From Thereva unica (Eukaryota > Arthropoda > Insecta > Diptera > Therevidae), in assembly GCA_949987705.1 (NCBI GenBank), contig OX465281.1, forward strand, positions 7,542,001 through 7,606,000: a stretch of DNA of 64,000 nucleotides, in the 5' to 3' direction. A program made the position numbers and the translations under genes. The notes beneath the pieces are model-generated. The model saw only the letters and a program-made list of their open reading frames with translations. It searched no databases and was not told where the DNA came from. Below are positions 21,711-33,217 of this stretch, in pieces (the first letter of the stretch is position 1; each line of letters starts with the position of its first letter).

Positions 21711-23500
21711 CAGTGTAGGATCCAGTGGATTTTTTTGGCGCTAAGTTTTTTGAGACTTCGATTAAATCATCTATGCTAGGTTTTATGGATTTAAAGGAAT
21801 GAGATATGACCAAACACATTCTCGAAAATTTCAATTTTGGTAATGCAGATAGCGGCAAATTTGGGTTTATGGGTTTGGAAACACAGAAAACATTCAAAAG
21901 TTTATAAGAAACGAACTCTAGCTAGTTGGCTTTTCCATATTGATAGTCAGTTTTCATAGAAGCTAGTTTGGCTGGGGTAGAAGATTGGTATTAGAAATTG
22001 GAGCTAACCAGGAAGTGGTTCGAGAGTTGTGAATAATAGGTGAAGTAGGTGATCCACAGTTCGGCGGGGAGCCGTACGGACAAAAGTCCTTTTCGCGTGA
22101 ACCTACGACAAAGCATAGAAAAATTGCATATTCTCCCTTGATCATAATGCTTCTGGAATAAGAACTTTTTTGCGCTGGTGCGGGTACCTATAGCTCCGAA
22201 AATAAGCCATTTACAAGAGAACCTATCGATGATTAAAGATTAAGTAAGACACAATTTATGAAAATGTATTGAATTCAAAATAAATCTTTAATTCCATAAC
22301 TATGGTGTTATAGTAACAAATCAAATCCCACAAAATATCTGCAGCACAAATCGCTACTATATTCCCGGCATCTTAATATTGTTGCTTTCACCAATCCACC
22401 CCCATGCAAGTCATATATAATCGCAGATCTCCCAAAAAGGAAATGCAAAGCGAAATCCTTTAATAGTTTAAGGCAAAAACGAAACGCCCAACAGATCTAA
22501 TGCCAAAACCCTTTAGTACTCCTGGCACATCCACCATATACTTGGCCCGACATTTCTCCTTCATCCGTCGACATCGCGACCCTACTTCTAAGTCATAAAT
22601 TTTCATTACGTGCAGCCCTGCCAGGGCTGGTGACTATTCATGTATTCCGTTCCACTACCCAAAAACACTGTGCACTGCGCGCCGCGCCGTTCGGTTTCAT
22701 TCGTAAAACATGCAATCTGTCAAATTTGTCGCGAAATTATGATTTACGGAAGGACGACTGGCTTTAAACTTGCACCCCCGAAGCGGAGTCGACGGGTATC
22801 GAAGACGAGGATTTATGAACTCTGCGCCTCCGAGTACCAAGCACGAACCGAAATGCTGCGAGGATTGCGCCGCGCCAGACTAGACTGCTCTGCAAGACTG
22901 GAGTGCTCCATGGGGGATGAGGTGGAAGCATTTCAAGGAGGTGCACTCGTGTCCTTCTCATAAGGAATCAATTTCTACAACCACCTGTGAAGGTCCTGCG
23001 ATTTTATTAATTTTTTTTTGAAAGAAAGATTTTAAGGAATTTATGGGGACACTTGTTAGGATGTGGAGCTACTTGTTGTAGGAGTTGTTGCTGCTGTGTC
23101 GAATTTTAAACTTTTATCGGCATATAAAGAATTATAGGGTGATTACGAAAATATGTGGATAATAATTCGTGGAGGATATGCAATGAAAACTTCGGGAGTG
23201 GAGTACAAATATGTATGTAATAAAATGTATGCTCAAACTTTCTTGAACCTCGCTGCACCCATCCACAAGTAAAAATTGTTTGGACTACGAAGAAGTTCTA
23301 TCCATGTAAGCCATTTTGAATTTAGAGGTTTTGATCATAAATTCGTTATTTGCTATCATAAAAACCTCCAGATACCAATTTCCATTGGAATCGGAGTACA
23401 ATTGGCGCTTTTGAACTAAGTTGCATAGACTGAAAACGTTCGCAACGACATCTGTGTCTCACATTTGGACATTGTACACAACACTTTGTTAAACGCATAG
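21711..23500. other. Unassigned DNA
   Basis: No gene is supported. 22640-22963 (plus) and 22764-22961 (minus) are overlapping frames over a GC-rich patch and are unassigned. No terminal repeats were found. Confidence 0.4.
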
Positions 23501-23639
23501 CCGAGGTTATACGACCTCAAGTCAACGCCATGACGAAGGTGATTAGGAACGAACGGACAACCTCACCGGAAACCCTGAACGTGAGCAACACATCGTAAGG
23601 AACAAGTCTGGATAGAACGGAAATAAATGAACTGCGGAA

Positions 23640-24840
23640 TACTGTCGAAGTTTTGACGCAGGAGACCCGGAATCTACGATCGAGGTCCAGAGGAAGGTCG
23701 AATCAATCAAGAAGTCGCAGCCGGTCGAATACCCCCCAAACGCCATTAAAGAGAATGAGAGGAACGGAAGTTTGTGCTATTACCAGTCGTGCACCTGGAA
23801 ACACCCTTTGTGAAACCAAGCACGCCGACCAGGAACGAGGCGTCCGTCGGCAGTCCAGCAATTTCAAAGCGCCTCTCAATCATGGACAAGAACAGGTATG
23901 AAATTATATGAAGGTATGAATTACTTCCCAAACATTGTAAAAGCAAATGCCAAGCGAACCCGGAACTACAATTATACTCAGCGAACAGTACGGAGATTCC
24001 AACGTATGAGGAATTGAAGATGACACTCGACTTCGGACTAAGGCGACCATTGCCATAGAATTTTATTGTTGTCGAAGTTAACAAGTAACGGGTAACGATT
24101 TTTTACATGAATATTACAACGTGACCTCAGGAATAGGAGATAAATCGATGGAACAACGAATTTCAGCGCTCTAGTTACGCTTACAAGGAGTACCACGACG
24201 TCAATAACGACAGTAGAAGGAGACGATGATTTTCAAAAGATATTGAAGGCAAACGTTGAGATCACGATCCGAGGCAGACTCAGAGAACCTCGACACCCGT
24301 ACGGCATCGTATCGTTACAAAATGATCTCCTTGTGCTGAACGAGCGGGACGACTGACTCTTCCCAGGTAGACTTAAAGCCGCTAGGAAGGAAGTAAATGA
24401 GGAGATAACCGAAGGCATAGTAAGTCCCTCTTACAGCCTATATGCAAATCCAATGCTGATGAGCAAGAAGAAAGATGGGACATGGAGATTATGTGGCGAT
24501 TATCTTTGATTAAACAAGACAACGATACCGGACAAATACCCTGTACCAAATATTCAAGATTTTGCCCGTCGCTTGCATGGCTGCACGCAATTTTCGACAA
24601 TGGCATAGTTCCAAATTCCGATGGAGGACTGAAAACATGAAACGGCATGAAACACCAAAGTGGAAGACGCTTTTGAGAAATGCACATTCAGCGAAACGCA
24701 TTCCGATACGTTTGGTCACCGAAGCTTCGGAGGAAGGTAACCGAAGCTCAGATAGAGAGATATTAGCAATCTTTGAAGCTGTGAAGCTGTGTATTTCAGG
24801 CATCAAGGGCAGATGTACTGCGACTCACGACTGAGACGTG
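23640..24840 (+). pseudogene. gypsy-type LTR retrotransposon gag-pol relic
   Basis: In order on the plus strand: a Gag C-terminal S/R-rich region (SRSRGRSNQSRSRSRSN, frame 23653-23901); a retropepsin C-half phrase, MTLDFGLRRPLP, near 24020; an RT N-terminal region with KKKDGTWRLCGDY and IPDKYPVPNIQDFARRLHG (about 24460-24580), matching the gypsy K-K-D-G-x-W-R-x-C-x-DYR-LN and P-D-x-YP-P-IQDF landmarks; and an RNase H piece, SSDREILAIFEAVKLC (about 24750-24800). Frameshifts, stops and deletions separate them: the RT palm with the DD motif and the integrase are missing, and no LTR was found. It is an old internal fragment. Confidence 0.88.
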
Positions 24841-24989
24841 ACTTTCTTCAACTCAAACAACTTGTCGTGTCGTTATGACTCGATTTTCAGCACAGATGTC
24901 TTTGTTCCTAGAGACCTCTCAATTTTAATGGTATGGCTATCCGTACCTATCCGTAATTCAGTGGATATGGTTTTTTGATAGGCATGTTG

Positions 24990-25345
24990 GTTTATAAGGA
25001 CATGCAATTTTCACCCAGAGATCCATTGTGGTTCCTCTTTCGTGGGTTACAATATCCAACAATGGGCTCGCGGACGATATCGGAGCTGCAACCCTGGTGT
25101 AGTGCCTCGATAAATTCGAAATGTACGAAAACAGAACAATCTGGAGGAGAGTAATCTGAAATTGTAAGACACTGGCCTAATACTGGCTTGGCCCAAAAGT
25201 TCTTTGTTAGATATAATAAAAGACGGCGACCATGCGGGTAAAAATAAGAGAACAAATCACTCATTATGATTGTTCCACAGTTGAGTTGCTTGTAAACGAA
25301 TTTTTAGGCTATTGTGTTGAGTTCAATTGCTCATCACTATTCCTT
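24990..25345 (-). pseudogene. LINE ORF2 extreme C-terminal fragment (Jockey-like)
   Basis: The minus strand encodes KNSFTSNSTVEQ, aligned to RNSFINRTTRLWN, through the repeat CCACAGTTGAGTTGCTTGTA (25274-25293). The downstream frame (24992-25264 minus) begins with LFSYFYPHGRRLLLYLTK, plausibly the altered S-x-FPxxYxLxxFKxNVxRYY tail that ends such proteins; the rest has no recognisable motif. Confidence 0.5.
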
Positions 25346-27450
25346 TTGTTACACCAAAAGTTACACTAGCCACCTTCACATAGGCTAATCAGAATCTTTT
25401 ATGAAACTGATACTGAAAAACCTCATAAAAATTCAAAAACTCTGACAACTTTTTTTCCTGAAAACATTGGACAAATTTCAACAATTTATTTTCCCGGAAA
25501 AAAACTTGTTCCCAACTAAATTAAATAAAACTGAAAAGTGCAAGTTTGACATGCACCAGCATTGTGGCAAAGAGGATGCACCAATTGCATTTTCCCAGAA
25601 TTCCCGATGTTCTCTGTCCTGAATCCGAAATGAAACTTTTAAACCTTTTCAAACCGAACCGAGTTGAAAATGTTATTTTGGAAACACATTGCAGCTTTGC
25701 CTGTCACTTAGCTCCGAACAATTGTTATAGAAATTGAGTTTAATTTATATTTTATCGAGACCCCCAGCAAGCGATAGCAACACATTCCACAAAGTCCCCT
25801 TAAAATTGGTTCGTTTGTGTCGAACTGTATGTATGTAGTTGTTGATAAGTTTCACTTTTAACAAATCTCAACATTCATTAATTTTAACATTCTGACAGTG
25901 GCAAAAAAAAAGTAAAAAGTTGATCCCTTTTTATATTCCTGTGTGTGCACCCTATAAAATTTTGTATCCTTGAAGTGGGCAAGTTTATCGTCTTGTAGAA
26001 CATGGCTAGCGAGCGCGATAAACCAATGGCTACAGTATTTTTGCTTCATCTCTGCTCCATTCTTGAGATTTAGAGCTAAGACATTATTGAAACGTTTACA
26101 CTTGTCTGAGAACAGATAAAAGGATTAAATCTCTGAAAGGATATGTGTATGGGAAGGTCTACACACTCGCAGTCTTGTTCTTGAGGATTTATATTCTGGT
26201 TGTGTATGTGTGTGCAAGGATAACATGAAACAAGAGGATTATGTTCGTCCTTAAGGAACTGGATATTGTCTGCTCTTGATGTGAGTGCGTTTTTTTTCTT
26301 CGCTTTATGAAACTTCTGCTAAAAGATATTAAAGGATTGAAAAAGGAGCTGACTTCAAGGACCAGATCAGAAAAGTGCACTTTTCTTTGGGAAATGTTTT
26401 TTTGTGTGGAATTGACGTTTTAGTTCTTTTTATTTGTTAAGAGTAGTAAATCGATGAGTGATAGTAACTCATGTTTTAGGGAAGGAGTTACTTCGAAAAG
26501 CTGCGAGTTAGTTAGTTGGAAGTAAGTTTGAGAATGGTAATATAGTATAAGGCCATGATATCTTCACAGTCGCCAACCCATGAAACGGAGCAGCGATACC
26601 AATCCCTACTGAAATCTGTAAACCTAGTGTCTAGAGGTATATCTCGACCACCCATGCCCCGGCAGGCATAAGTGTTCCAGGACTGGTAGTCTTGGTAAGG
26701 GGTGCATTACAGGCTATCCTCACGAAACATCTCTTGTTATGGAATAGAGACGTCAACTTCGGAATAGTCAGGATTTACGGTAAAACCCTCAGCAACGTCC
26801 CAGGACTAATGGTTTAAGGAACTACCATGCAGAATTCGCAACATGGATTGTTAGGACATTATACCTACCTGGTGCAATAGCAGAAATGATAAATGAGCTT
26901 CGACGGTATATAATACTCATTGCTGGACTACAACTATTCAGAAGCAGCGGCAAAACAGAACGAGTTAGAAGGCGGGAAACAAGCTGTAAAAGACAGCAGC
27001 AAAACCGAACATTTCAGCACGCACTATTGGAAACCCGATTTTCCGAGTAAAAATAACACGTTCTTAGCTTGCAGCAGGCACGCATAGCCTCAAAGTACCT
27101 GGACGGCATCGGAACATAAGACTCGCCCGTTATTAGCCTGCAAAATGCTACAGGCATGATACTCGTAAGTAAAAATTCTACTTTTTCAAAGGCAAGTACC
27201 AATTAAAAGAAGCATCATCCATCCAATGGCGCTACAGCTCTTGGCCTCCTCTAGAGCATTTTTTCAAGTTTGACGGTCCCTTGCTGTCTCTAGCTCCGGA
27301 TGATGAGCATTGCCTCTGCGTCAGCCGTCACAAAGTCTATCCTGGGTCTACTTACTGGACCTCTTTCCCGAAATTTCTGAAAGAATCACGGAATAGTTCA
27401 AACGAATCACGGTACGCTCACTCTTTTTAGATTAAAGGCAGCAAAATAGG
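25346..27450. other. Unassigned DNA
   Basis: I see no gene. Unassigned frames lie at 25546-25737, 25858-26049, 26189-26380 and 27014-27202. 27212-27290 contains a phrase, CCAATGGCGCTACAGCTCTT and GGCCTCCTCTAGAGCA, that has the look of a dispersed repeat, but I cannot name the family and no second copy is in the window. Confidence 0.4.
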
Positions 27451-27505
27451 GCTTTAAAAAATTATATAGGACGAAAAAACAGGCAATTATCTTTAGTCCG
27501 GTTAG

Positions 27506-27577
27506 ACCGGTTATAGTTTGATTGCATAGGTCAAGCAGCATTGGAGGTGGTTGGAACTTAGTTGGGGGACCGCTTGG
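27506..27577 (+). pseudogene. 5S rRNA-derived repeat, copy D
   Basis: Plus-strand order: ACCGGTTATAGTTTGATTGC, GGTCAAGCAGCATTGG, GGTTGGAACTTAGTTGGGGG and ACCGCTTGG. The last nine bases equal the 5S phrase ACCGCTTGG exactly. The upstream block GGGCTTTAAAAAATTATATA GGACG (27450-27473) is the counterpart of those before copies B and C, here only about 25 bases away. The downstream TGGTAAAA also fits the family. Confidence 0.7.
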
Positions 27578-28559
27578 TAAAAATAGAAAAACACATTTGG
27601 AAAGGCCAATTATGAGTACATCATTAAGAGAGGCTGCGGGTGCGAATATGCTTTTCAAAAAATTAATCAACTAAATTATTTTTACTCGGGTTCGAAAGCT
27701 TGGAATGACGGGTACCTACATCGGCGATCTACCTACCCTGCAGGTGATGGCGCTAAACAGGTTGGTCGAAACCTTCATGGGATATCAGAAGGCAATGGAA
27801 CCAGAAGAGCATCACGATTATCATGAAGTGGAATAACGCCTAACAGGCCCGTGGTCCCTAAGGGCCTACAGGGTGTAATCTGTAGCGCTCGTTAGTACTG
27901 AAATGGATGGAGGTGAAGGCCTCGACTTCCGAAAAAGAAGGTCGATAATCTAAACCATAGTTGGCTTGGGAAGGTCACGAAAAGCTATTGTTCCCCAATA
28001 ATCAACCAAGGCTTTCAATTTACCAAGATGGAAGCAAATAGTTTTGTCGTCAGTTGAACGAAAGAGACCGAAGTATCGTGTGTCCACAATAATTTTACTA
28101 CCTCTTGGGGTCGATCGGTGCCCTGTGACTTAGACAATAAGAACCTTTTATTTTGGACCACCATATAAAACGATGTGCTCACGAATGATGTCGGAATGCG
28201 AGGGAAAACAAGAAAGAAGGAATGATGTCTACATGGGACAAAAACGAAGGCGACGGACCCTGACGCCGTGTAGAATCGAACTTTGGGGTAGTAGTTGGTA
28301 GTCGGGATAAAAAAAAGTACTTGGTCCACTGCCAAACTTAGGGAGGCTTCACGTCATAGTCTTTTTGTGGCGATGGTAGTTTTTAAGTAGGAAACCCAAG
28401 CTTAGGGATCATTCTTCTATGCTACCAGTTCATAATGTACTTCCAGTTGGGCATGGTGCAATCTAAAGTAGAATCTAAGTTTTACTTGAAGTACAAAACA
28501 GAGTAGAATAAGTTCGGCGAGTCTGTAGGTGCTCGAGCAGATGGCAATGAGCTTCAAGT
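27578..28559. other. Unassigned DNA
   Basis: No gene is supported. The minus-strand frame 28015-28335 (106 codons) has no domain I recognise. The block at 28380-28559 continues into the LINE fragment to the right and is probably its 3' end. Confidence 0.4.
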
Positions 28560-29660
28560 TAGAGCTCTAGAATCTGTAAGGGTTCCAAAATGCCTGCTTC
28601 GGAAGTTTAGTTGACTTTTTCTATTTATTACCGAACTTCTAGGTCGCAGTGTTATAGCGAAAAGGAGGACGGTAGGATAGAAATATATGGCCGCGCAGGA
28701 AGGCAAGCTGTAATTTCGGTAAAAAGTCTCTATGGAAACAAGGAGACAACTTTGAAAAGGCTGCTATATCCCATCGCGGCTTAATGAGTCACCCACCCAA
28801 TAGGTGCCATATCCTATGAATTTGATGGTGCAGTTTTGTACTTTGTCCAGCAACGCTGAAGTGGTTTTCGATAAGCCAGCATAAATAAATAGGGTTGTAC
28901 TCGTGCGGTCGATTCTGAACCGTGCGCTACACTACTCGCCAAGTTGTTTAGGTGAAGTACTTCTCGAAATTATTCAAAGTCCGAAACACATGACTACATC
29001 CTCATTGAACCTCGCGAGGAGCTCACTCGCACGGCACCCCACACACCTCGAATCCTTTGACTGGGGCGCCAAAACCGCTAGAGATGTGAAGTCGCCCGAG
29101 GCAAAGAGTTACACAAAGTCAATCGAAGTGCCTCTCTACACTCTCGACTTCGACCAACTTCGATCAACTTCGCGAGTAGTGTTAATGCAGGCTTAAGTCT
29201 TGTAGATTATAGCCTTGGCTGCTGGTTTGGCGATTTGGAATATGTGGTAATTTCATTACAGATCCCCGGATAAAGTTATCTAGAAGATGCTAAGAGATAG
29301 GTCAGTCGTTAAACATTGAGTTAAGAAGGTCGGTGCAGGTTTTTAAAAATGAGGCATTAGCTTGTTTTGAACGCGTTGAGATCGACACTATTCTTGTGGT
29401 CACAGCCAAGAATAAGTCTCATCTCTCTATAGGTAGAGTTGGGCATGAGTTCTCATTCAAAAACTCTGGAATGTGTTTTGTATTATATTGTCGAAGGCAT
29501 AGGAGTATCGAAAACTGTCATCATCGGCGAATTTGTTAGCTCCAGTTGTTAAGAATGAAATCAAGATCAATAGCTTGGAGTTTAATCAACAGAAAAGGTG
29601 CCATCTTTTGTCAAATATCTTTTGGGATACATATCTAGACCAACGAAACCAGACTGACCA
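28560..29660 (-). pseudogene. LINE RT and C-terminal region, interrupted by a MITE
   Basis: On the minus strand from 29660 downward: V-S-L-V-S-L-V and CIPKDI (SKAFDKVW region), LQAI as in the copy at 20500, CNEITTYSKSPNQ (aligned to the RT C-terminal W-N-D-H-I-F-x-I-A-K), then after the MITE at 28930-29181 RPHEYNPIYLCWL (I-R-P-x-LEYNSxLWAG), LLDKVQNCTIKFIG, and RSSVINRKSQLNF (RNSFINRTTRLWN). This is the longest LINE copy in the window and orders the short repeats found elsewhere. The sequence GCGATTTGGAATATGTGGT (29229 region) recurs at 50458 and 55193. Confidence 0.85.
28930..29181. mobile_element. MITE inserted in the LINE
   Basis: The ends are inverted: CACTACTCGCCAAGTTGTTT on the left, and CACTACTCGCGAAGTTGATC as reverse complement of the right. 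LINE protein similarity stops at about 28928 and resumes just beyond 29182, so the element is a clean 252-bp insertion. The 8 bases on either side do not match, so I cannot assign a superfamily. The frame 28903-29196 merely runs through it. Confidence 0.7.
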
Positions 29661-31600
29661 AAGCCATGGATACTTTGGCTGAGGGGCTATGTTTAACACA
29701 TATGAGTGATAAGTGTAAAGGATTGAACTTCGTGGGCTGACTTTTTCGTGAAGAATGAGAGCCGAATACCAAGTAAATGCCTTCGGGGCATGCTACGTTT
29801 AATGGAGCGGAGTGAGTGATAGTGGGGATGACCCTTAGGCCCGATTTACACCCAAAGTATGACGATTGAAAGCGTGGGCCTTTTTGGCCCAACTCATGTA
29901 GCTCTGGAGTCCAATTCATGCGCAGTCCACAGCGAAAAAACAAAGAATGTAGACGAGTTGAGGATGGGTCTATTGTGCAAGCAAGATCATTCATACCAAA
30001 CGTTAAGACAAGAATTGATAATCACCACGAAGATGTAAGGTGTGATCTGAGGCAGGCCTTAATATCAGAGAAACTTTCATCGCATCATGCCCTTAAGACG
30101 ACTAGCTTTATTTTCCGAGATAAGCAAACATATAGTAGAGACCGTAGGGCATGTCCTCTGTCAATGCCAGAGTCTTGCAGCACCAAGGCTGTTGTCTTAA
30201 GGAATAAAACATTGTTAAAACCAAAAAACCTGAACAAAATAATGCATCGAATTTAGTCACCAGGACGTGTAATGAGTCCTTTTTTAACTGTCAAAATCAC
30301 ATTCGATGAAATTATTATTTTTTTTTTACATGGCCAAACGAAACTCAATTACAAGAGAGTAAATTGCCACTTGATCCCCGGGTAAGGATGTGAAGAAGGA
30401 TAGCCCAAGGACGAATAATACCCCAGGTATTCTCCTGGGCCGTTTTTCCAATTTTATACGCAATTTAACTTTTTTGCTGCTGTTGGCTGCCGGAAGGCAT
30501 CCTGCCGTCTCTATTGTGTGCCTGACGATGGACTACCTTAACTTTAAGTTCATTTGCGGCATGAATGGCTCAATCAAAACTATGTGAAGGCTTCCCCTAA
30601 GGTGAAGGGAAGTTTTGCAATATATACACAAAACTGTTGAACAGGTGGAAGTTTATTGTGTTTGCCAGAAGTTTTCTAAGGTGAAAAAATGAAATACACT
30701 TGTTTGTATGTATATAAAAATTTTGCAGAAATTTATTTTTCCAGGGTTTTGTAAGAGAAATTTATGGGCATAATTTGGATAAAAGTTTTTTATGGTTGTT
30801 TTGTAAATATTTAAAACACTTGAAAAAGGAGATGTTTTTGCTGATTTTTTTGGAATAAAACGCTTTAGTTTTTGAAGTTGTGGGAAGGAGAATAAAGAGC
30901 ACAATCAATGTACTTTATGTAACAGACAAAAGCAATAAAAACCCATTTTTCAACTGCCAATGGAGGGGGATGAATCCAAAGTTACTAACTTACATTATTC
31001 GTGGGGAAAGAAGCTATGTATTTGTGAAAACAGCCAATGAGAGCGAGGATAAGGACAAAATGAATTATTAGAGCTGGAAAAGAAAAAAGAAATTGGCTTC
31101 AAGTTTAAATTCTTGATTAATCGGACAATTTAAGCCTGCTTTAGGGTTACAGAAAACTTGATGAGATAACTTAACATCTGATGTGTGCTAGCAACTAGTG
31201 TCGTGCTCTTCGTTTACTGGTCTGCTTCTCTTTCCCTATAGTGGACATATTCTCAGCCTAAATTTCATGTTTATTCGTAAGAAATAGTTATAAAGATTTG
31301 CTAACTGAAGTTTAAAATAACCTCAGTTCTCGTACAATTTCCACATATTCAACTGAGAATAAAACAAACCAACTGGACTTGAACTGAAGTTGAACGTAAA
31401 AGCTTGCTCAAAAGAGAGTAATCAACTGGAATAGTGGAAGTTCATCGCATTGGGCTTTTGCGCTTCTGGCTTCAGGCAAAAAAGCAACAACAATTTCAAG
31501 CACGAACTGCACATGAACTAGGCTATAACTAGGTGACTTGCTAGTTCGCCGACTTACCCCAATGCTAGCTTGAGGAGCCATCCTCGTAGATTGACTAAAT
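29661..31600. other. Unassigned DNA
   Basis: No gene is supported. The plus frame 29918-30256 (112 codons) overlaps the minus frame 29635-29994, and neither is recognised. 30300-30330 is a T-rich run. Confidence 0.4.
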
Positions 31601-31619
31601 ATACGGCAAAATTTGGCCG

Positions 31620-32820
31620 TTTTTCCGTAAGTAAAAGCTTTGAAGCTTTCTGTAAATAAAAGCTTAGAACCTTTATGTGCGTACCATTCAACTTTGAAGA
31701 TTTTTGCCAATAAATCTTTCAAGCTCAAGCAAATCAAAGCTTTGAAGCTTTTAGTAAATAAAAGCTTTGAGACTTTCCGTTAAAAAACTTTATAGCTTTA
31801 AAGTTTTAAGCAATTACAATTAATAAAAACTTTGAAGAATTTCGAAAATGAAGGCTTTGAAGCTTTTCGCAATTAAAGCTTTTCGTAAATAAGAGCTTGA
31901 AAGTTTTTCACAAATAAAAGCTTTAAAGCTTTTCATAATTAAATGCTTTGGAGCGTTCCGTATATAAAAACTTTGAATCTTTTTGTAAATAAAAGCATTG
32001 ACGCTTTCCGTAAAAAAGCTGTTTGTAATTAAAAGCTTTCCAGCAAGTAAAATTAGAAACAATTAAGGGGAGTTTACATCCCAGACTCAAAGTGGAAGAA
32101 TAAAGTGGCCTTATACAAAATACAAGCACAAAGTTTCGTCGAAAGCTCGAAACTTTTTACAACTGTCAAACGAAAAAATTTTTAGCATTGCCGCAGGTAA
32201 ACTAATTTAATGAGTTGCAAAGCTTTTTTATTTGTTTCAAACATTTCCACATTTGGGTTTTGATTTTTTAAACTGTCGAAAACAAGGTAAATGTGCAAAA
32301 ACTTCTAACAAAACCACAAGAAACCGCGAAAGTGACATCTAGTAGGCATTAGAATACTAAAATTTAACGAAACTAAAAGCTTTTTTTTGACTTCGCATTC
32401 GTAAAGTAGAATAGAGCTCTACTTTGAGGCTGCCGTTTTCTGTTGCCACTTTGGTGAAACTGAGACAGAACCATACTATCTTGTATGCGATAAAGGAGCT
32501 CAGATTTGCGCTTCCACTTTGAGGCTGAGATGTAGGCTGTGTTCCGAAATATAACCCAGTATACTGGGTAGTGAAAATGACGTCATTGATTGATGCTATA
32601 TTTTAGTTGTGTGAACCGGTGGGACGTACTGGTAATCACAAAAATATAAGATATTGGAGGCTGAAACAGTTTCAAGTTATAAAGCTTTCATGTGACCTGC
32701 TGTCACAACTTTGAAGCTTTTCGTAAATCAAAGCTTAAGCGTCCTGTGAATAAAATCTTTTAAGTTCTTCCTAGAATAAAAGCGTTCAACATTTTCATAA
32801 GTAAAAGCTTTAAAGCTGAA
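31620..32820. repeat. Degenerate tandem array of AAGCTTTGAAGCTTT-type units
   Basis: From 31620 to 32045, and again at 32695-32820, short variable units built on AAAGCTTTGAAGCTTTTCG and TAAATAAAAGC follow one another, roughly every 25-40 bases, so the HindIII-type core AAGCTT recurs many times. Units have diverged (AAGCTTTGAGACTTT, AAACTTTGAATCTTT). Between the two blocks lies about 650 bp of non-repetitive DNA. The minus-strand frames 31820-32129 are translations of the repeat (K-A-F-I-x-E-K) and are not proteins. Confidence 0.75.
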
Positions 32821-32987
32821 GCCATTAGATGGCGTCATAGAAGAGGTGTATTTCAAGTAATGCTGTAACACTGGTGATCGCTATCGTGACAGCTTGTAAA
32901 GCTTTCTTCTGTTGGAATTGAATAATTTGGACCTCATAGATGGTGTGGTTCTAACGGGACGGTGCTGTATCATACACTACGTTGTAA

Positions 32988-33217
32988 TGCCGGGTTTCCA
33001 CCAAACAGACAAAACAAGAAACACAAACAAAAACTGTTTTTGCCAACAAAAATGTCAATGTTTTGTAAAAACCGAACAATTTTAAAAACATTTTTGTCGG
33101 AGAATAGTGTTTTTACAAACAAAACACTGTCCCATCTTGAGTGGGTAAAGCAAAACAAAACAAAATTTTAAAAACAAAACAGTTTTTTAAAACTGTCTGT
33201 TTGGTGGAAACCCGGCA
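32988..33217. mobile_element. PIF/Harbinger-type MITE, 230 bp
   Basis: The ends are perfect inverted repeats for 20 bases (TGCCGGGTTTCCACCAAACA) and beyond (GAC). A TAA triplet flanks each side (32985-32987 and 33218-33220), the 3-bp TWA duplication typical of PIF/Harbinger. The interior is rich in AAAACAAAAC/GTTTTG and folds back on itself. Arm identity is high, so this looks like a fairly recent insertion compared with its surroundings. Confidence 0.9.

Noticed and set aside
31820..32129. Repetitive K-A-F-I-x-E peptide frames
   Set aside because: They result from the AAGCTT-rich array read in one phase.
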